Of a stretch of DNA of 18,926 bases, positions 15,657 through 18,926 are shown piece by piece. The position numbers and the translations under genes were made by a program. The stretch spans positions 1 to 18,926 of the forward strand of contig CALLLZ010000250.1 in the NCBI GenBank assembly GCA_938008005.1, given 5' to 3'. Within the stretch, counting starts at the first letter, position 1. Each line of letters starts with the position of its first letter. The DNA comes from an uncultured Marinicella sp. (GTDB taxonomy: Bacteria; Pseudomonadota; Gammaproteobacteria; Xanthomonadales; Marinicellaceae). A model generated the notes under the pieces. The model was not told where the DNA came from. It worked only from the letters and a program-made list of their open reading frames with translations, and made no database searches.

Positions 15657-16504
15657 AACCTCAAATCACCGCTAAAGATAAAAATGTCATGACTTTCACC
15701 ATGGCAATCCTGACTTTATCGGTGGTCATTCTAGGCGTATCATTCAACTACAGCGACAAAAACCCAGATGTAGTTCACAGCATGGATGTGATATTAGCCA
15801 AAAAATCTAATATCGAAGCGCCTGAAGAAGCTGATTATTTGGCCGAAAACAACCAAATTGGAGGTGGCAACCAAGAACAACAAAGTCGGCCAACCAACCC
15901 ATTCAGTGCCACTTCACCGATTGAAGAAGGCTATGCAAAACAACATACTGAAGAACAGCGCAAACAACAAACCAAGCAAACAAACAGCCAACTGATCACC
16001 ACTAAAGCGTCTAAAATTAAAGCGCAAAGTAGTGAAAAACAATTAGACAAAAAAAATCAACAAACCGATAACCGAGTACTGAGCAAACAACAAAGACTGG
16101 CCAAAATACAAGATGAAATAGCTAAAAAAATTGAAAAATATGCCAAGAAACCACGAAGTAAATACATATCAAGCAATACCAAAGCTTATGAGTTCGCACC
16201 TTACATCAATGATTGGGTAAAAAAAATAGAACGCACTGGCGACCTTAATTATCCTGAACAGGCCAAAAAGAAATCATTCACTGGCAACGTCATGCTTTCA
16301 GTAGGGATCAATCGAGATGGCAGTATTCACGAAACTAAAATCATTAAAACATCAGGCTTTAAATTCTTAGATGATGCTGCCAAGCATATTGTTGAATTAG
16401 CCCAACCTTACGACCCTTTGCCCGTAACCAAGGAACAAGTAGATATTTTGTACATCACTCGAACCTGGCAGTTTTTACCTGGACATTTACTTCGAGAAAA
16501 ATAA
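15653..16504 (+). CDS. tonB: TonB-family energy transducer (TonB3-like position)
   Basis: The 283-residue protein has a single N-terminal membrane anchor (about 14-30, FTMAILTLSVVILGVSF), a long polar periplasmic linker rich in Gln, Lys and Glu (about 50-170), and a C-terminal TonB domain (about 183-275). That domain has DLNYPEQAKKKSFTGNVMLS, an INRDGSIHETKIIKTSGFKF strand pair and LDDAA. TonB proteins carry proton-motive-force energy from ExbB/ExbD to outer-membrane receptors. The linker lacks the Pro-Lys/Pro-Glu repeats of classical TonB, so it is an atypical member. In P. aeruginosa the gene at this place, tonB3, between gshB and yqgE, is needed for normal twitching and pilus assembly. I infer the same link here. 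No exbB/exbD is next to it. Confidence 0.85.
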   Translation: MKPQITAKDKNVMTFTMAILTLSVVILGVSFNYSDKNPDVVHSMDVILAKKSNIEAPEEADYLAENNQIGGGNQEQQSRPTNPFSATSPIEEGYAKQHTEEQRKQQTKQTNSQLITTKASKIKAQSSEKQLDKKNQQTDNRVLSKQQRLAKIQDEIAKKIEKYAKKPRSKYISSNTKAYEFAPYINDWVKKIERTGDLNYPEQAKKKSFTGNVMLSVGINRDGSIHETKIIKTSGFKFLDDAAKHIVELAQPYDPLPVTKEQVDILYITRTWQFLPGHLLREK

Positions 16505-16592
16505 ATTTTTGGATTTTTTCAAAAGGTAAAATATTTTCAATAAAACAATCATCTGGTTCGGTTTCACCCTCAAATCAGTTAAAATTGTCACC

Positions 16593-17153
16593 ATGAATCT
16601 AACCAACCAATTACTGATTGCCACCCCTGAGATGCAAGATGAACGATTCCATCGAGCAGTGATCTTGATTTGTGAACACAATGAACACGGTGCGCTAGGG
16701 ATCAACATCAATCTACCAAGCCATGTACAATTCGATGAAATTCTCGAAAGTCTACAAATTGACGAAGCCAATTTATTCGACCCTGAACAATCAGTATATG
16801 AAGGTGGCCCAGTTAATACGCAATGCGGTTTCATCTTACACCAATCAGATAAACCCGCCGAACTTGAATTTGAAAGCTCCATACAAGTATCTGACTCTAT
16901 TAATCTCACGACTTCTAAAGACATCATCAGGGCTATAGCTAACAATCAATTCAAACGTAACTGGCTGATGGCTTTAGGTTGTGCCACCTGGGATGCTGGA
17001 CAACTCGAACAAGAAGTCGCTGACCACTCTTGGCTGATTACAACTGTTCAAGACGACCTGATTTTCAACCATAAAACTGACCGTTGGGACCAAGCATTGG
17101 CGCTGATGGGCGTTCAAGCACATCAACTCAGTGGCGATATTGGTCATGCCTGA
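16593..17153 (+). CDS. yqgE: YqgE/AlgH family protein (UPF0301)
   Basis: The 186-residue protein is the normal size of the YqgE/AlgH family. Family signatures: N-terminal LTNQLLIATPEMQDERFHRA (3-22), ICEHNEHGALGININLP (26-42), VYEGGPVNTQCGFILH (68-83) and GCATWDAGQLEQEV (139-152). The biochemical role is not established; in Pseudomonas the AlgH name comes from an effect on alginate production. The start matches the family's usual N-terminus although no Shine-Dalgarno is evident. It lies 88 bp after tonB, and its end overlaps ruvX, the near-universal yqgE-yqgF pairing in gammaproteobacteria. Confidence 0.95.
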   Translation: MNLTNQLLIATPEMQDERFHRAVILICEHNEHGALGININLPSHVQFDEILESLQIDEANLFDPEQSVYEGGPVNTQCGFILHQSDKPAELEFESSIQVSDSINLTTSKDIIRAIANNQFKRNWLMALGCATWDAGQLEQEVADHSWLITTVQDDLIFNHKTDRWDQALALMGVQAHQLSGDIGHA

Positions 17154-17577
17154 CTCAAAGCATCAATTCATCTTAGGCCTTGATTTTGGTCAAAAACGCA
17201 TAGGCCTGGCTGTAGGTCAAACCCTTACTCGCATTGCCAACCCTTTAGTCACCATTAAAAATGACGGCGCTTTTTGGCAACAATTGAATCAACAAATTGA
17301 GGAGTGGAACATCAATCAAATTGTGATTGGACTACCACTGACCATGTCAGGTGAAGAACAAGAGATCACCAGACAAGTGAAAAACTTCAGTACAAAAATA
17401 AAACACAAAACACTTTTACCGGTGCATTTTATCGACGAAAGGTTGACGTCATTTACTGCTGAAAGACAATTCAAAGATTCACGTCAGGCCAATCTAAGCA
17501 AAGCCAAAGACAAAAAGAAGATTGATGCCATAGCTGCACAGATCATTCTGCAATCTTGGTTTGATCAACTCGCATAA
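17146..17577 (+). CDS. ruvX: Putative pre-16S rRNA nuclease / Holliday junction resolvase YqgF (RuvX)
   Basis: From the ATG at 17146 the protein has 143 residues, close to E. coli YqgF (138). A GTG at 17131 would add only five residues, so I prefer the ATG, which overlaps yqgE by 8 bp. The RNase H-like fold is shown by LGLDFGQKRIGLAVG (10-24, catalytic Asp13), VIGLPLTMSGEEQ (60-72), DERLTSFTAE (97-106, Glu98) and KKKIDAIAAQIIL (123-135, Asp127), the expected acidic triad. YqgF is essential in E. coli and has been implicated in maturing the 5' end of 16S rRNA; resolvase activity is suggested for the family. It precedes pyrB by 15 bp. Confidence 0.95.
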   Translation: MPDSKHQFILGLDFGQKRIGLAVGQTLTRIANPLVTIKNDGAFWQQLNQQIEEWNINQIVIGLPLTMSGEEQEITRQVKNFSTKIKHKTLLPVHFIDERLTSFTAERQFKDSRQANLSKAKDKKKIDAIAAQIILQSWFDQLA

Positions 17578-17592
17578 CCATGAGTCACTAAC

Positions 17593-18528
17593 ATGACAAC
17601 CCCAAAAAACATAAACAGCCCACACTTGATAGATATCAAGTCTATGTCCAAAAGCAATATTGAATATTTGTTTGAAACAACTGACACTTTAAAAAACACC
17701 CCAATAAAAGAAAGCCTCAAGTGGCACCAAGGCAGATCTGCCATGGCTTTGTTCTTTGAAAATTCAACCCGCACACTCACCTCTTTTCAACTGGCATGCC
17801 AACGCTTGGGCGTTGACTGTACAGCACTGAACATCGCTCACTCATCTACACAGAAAGGTGAGAGCTATAAGGATACCATTGAAACCCTGAATGCCATGCA
17901 AACAGATCTATTCATTGTCAGACACCCAAAAAATCATATTCAACAGCAGATGGTCGACTGGAATTTGGTTAATTGCTATGACAAGACAACAAGCATCATT
18001 AATGCCGGAGATGGTAACAATCAGCACCCTACACAAGGTTTATTAGACCTGTATACAATCAAACAGCATATAAAAGATTTTAGCCAAATTAAAGTCGCCA
18101 TCATTGGCGATGTCAAACACTCAAGAGTGGCCAACTCTTTACTTGATGGCTTACGTATTATGGGTACTTCAAACATTGAGCTGTATGGCCCTGATAGTTT
18201 CATCCCTGAGCCCGCTCAATCATTGAAAGCTAAATCAATGCAAGCGGCCCTCACAGACTGCGATGTAGTGATCATGTTGCGCATTCAAAAGGAAAGATTG
18301 GATGCTGATATTAAAATTGACTTTACGGATTGGCATCAACACTATGGCTTAAACAATGACAATCTCAAGTTCGCCAAGCGAGAGGCCATTGTAATGCACC
18401 CAGGCCCGATGAATCGCGGTGTTGAAATTTCCAGTGAAGTAGCAGATGGTGCTCAATCAACGATATTGGAACAGGTTAAGAATGGTGTATTGATTCGCCA
18501 AGCCCTGATTCACCGATTACTTTCATAA
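17593..18528 (+). CDS. pyrB: Aspartate carbamoyltransferase catalytic subunit
   Basis: The 311-residue catalytic chain of aspartate transcarbamoylase makes N-carbamoyl-aspartate from carbamoyl phosphate and aspartate, the committed step of pyrimidine synthesis. Carbamoyl-phosphate binding residues are in FFENSTRTLTSF (54-65, STRT 58-61), QKGES (87-91), HPTQ (145-148), DVKHSRVANS (173-182) and the C-terminal MHPGPMNRGVEI (268-279). The FENSTRT form and the absence of an adjacent pyrI resemble the Pseudomonas-type enzyme, which pairs with a PyrC-like protein, rather than the E. coli PyrB-PyrI form. No pyrR precedes it and no pyrC follows within the window, unlike Pseudomonas. It is the last gene of the plus-strand run, and no terminator hairpin is evident after it. 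Confidence 0.97.
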   Translation: MTTPKNINSPHLIDIKSMSKSNIEYLFETTDTLKNTPIKESLKWHQGRSAMALFFENSTRTLTSFQLACQRLGVDCTALNIAHSSTQKGESYKDTIETLNAMQTDLFIVRHPKNHIQQQMVDWNLVNCYDKTTSIINAGDGNNQHPTQGLLDLYTIKQHIKDFSQIKVAIIGDVKHSRVANSLLDGLRIMGTSNIELYGPDSFIPEPAQSLKAKSMQAALTDCDVVIMLRIQKERLDADIKIDFTDWHQHYGLNNDNLKFAKREAIVMHPGPMNRGVEISSEVADGAQSTILEQVKNGVLIRQALIHRLLS

Positions 18529-18557
18529 CTTACATTTAAATAGCTGAAATACATAAT

Positions 18558-18926
18558 TCACCGATAAACCAACAGTGTTTCACCATTGTGATTGGTTACC
18601 AGTACCATCTTCCCTGATATTAATGAAGCCACATATTCTACAGGCAAATGCATTACACTAAGCAAAGAAAACGGTTTCAAATCAAATGTTGTAACAGCTT
18701 GGTTGGAATGCCAACACGAAACCTAAACCACTTCTTTTATCATGGCCATTGCTTGAGTTACTTGAGGCACCCCAAACCATTCATCCATAACAATTTGAGA
18801 CAAATCCACCGTTTTGCAATGGATTGAATCTACCTCACAATATTTCATGGGATCTCCCCCTCCAATAACTTACCTTATCTTTATCGGCGTAATAGCACCA
18901 TCACTCTTTCAAATTTTTCGTTGGCG
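18558..18926 (-). pseudogene. Decayed C-terminal part of a probable beta-propeller protein
   Basis: No intact gene fills the 398 bp after pyrB. On the minus strand one frame runs from 18869 to a TGA at 18558-18560 but is cut by an in-frame TAG at 18723-18725. The peptides on both sides of the TAG look like parts of one repeat. VPQVTQAMAMIKEVV-stop-VSC lines up without gaps with the later LPVEYVASLISGKMVLVTN, and the stop falls opposite a Leu. A single TTG to TAG change would explain it. Farther upstream, a different frame encodes NEKFERVMVLLRR and then stops (18881-18883); this resembles the LLSVMHLP part of the same repeat, pointing to an additional frameshift between about 18849 and 18890. 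The ATG at 18848 with a GGAGG-like run before it is probably not a true start, since GGGDP also fits the repeat. Family and function are not firmly recognised; the propeller reading is inference. Confidence 0.5.

Noticed and set aside
16487..16945. A 152-codon frame on the minus strand opposite yqgE
   Set aside because: It lies antisense to a clearly conserved yqgE and has no recognisable domain; it is a shadow frame.
18567..18597. AACCAA...TTGGTT inverted repeat as a pyrB terminator
   Set aside because: The stem is only 6 bp with a loop of about 19 bases and no T run follows, so it is not a credible intrinsic terminator.
18723..18725. Recoding of the TAG (amber read-through or pyrrolysine)
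   Set aside because: There is no sign of the needed machinery in the window, a second probable lesion exists upstream, and a TTG to TAG change is the simpler reading.
18726..18848. A 41-codon small ORF with a strong GGAGG-like sequence before its ATG
   Set aside because: The supposed ribosome binding site reads as Gly-Gly-Gly-Asp-Pro codons that fit the preceding strand of the same repeat, and the frame continues with matching repeat sequence after the TAG. A decayed gene explains it better than a real small protein.

Overview
The window is a stretch of AT-rich gammaproteobacterial chromosome. The gene families and their order resemble the Pil-Chp neighbourhood of Pseudomonas and relatives, but the base composition is far lower in GC than Pseudomonas. 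A marine low-GC lineage such as Marinicella would fit. That placement is a guess from composition and gene order, not something the sequence proves.

Layout. (1) 1-1907, minus strand: four type II secretion pseudopilin genes in the order gspG-gspH-gspI-gspJ, with gspJ running off the left edge. (2) 1996-2742, plus strand: rsmE, a 16S rRNA methyltransferase, divergent from gspG. (3) 2739-14313, minus strand: one tightly packed chemosensory operon for type IV pili, pilG-pilI-pilJ-pilK-chpA-chpB-chpC. It includes a 2093-residue multi-phosphotransfer hybrid kinase, ChpA. No pilH lies between pilG and pilI. (4) 14314-14711: a 398-bp AT-rich divergent control region with candidate promoters and two short palindromes. 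(5) 14712-18528, plus strand: gshB-tonB-yqgE-ruvX-pyrB, mostly overlapping or closely spaced. (6) 18529-18926: no intact gene. The minus strand carries the decayed C-terminal end of what looks like a beta-propeller protein, broken by an in-frame amber codon and probably a frameshift.

How the genes work together. PilJ senses a signal at the inner membrane and, through the CheW-like adaptors PilI and ChpC, controls the kinase ChpA. PilK (methyltransferase) and ChpB (methylesterase) adapt PilJ. PilG is the output response regulator acting on pilus extension and, in Pseudomonas, on cAMP production. The linked TonB-like protein may matter for pili too, since its syntenic counterpart in P. aeruginosa (TonB3) is needed for normal twitching. 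The remaining genes are housekeeping: glutathione synthesis, 16S rRNA modification, Holliday junction/pre-16S processing and pyrimidine synthesis.

I do not see a clearly new system. The most unusual points are the ChpA architecture (two phosphotransfer-like modules without histidine, one variant motif, two in-frame tandem repeats), the missing pilH, and the broken beta-propeller gene at the right edge.
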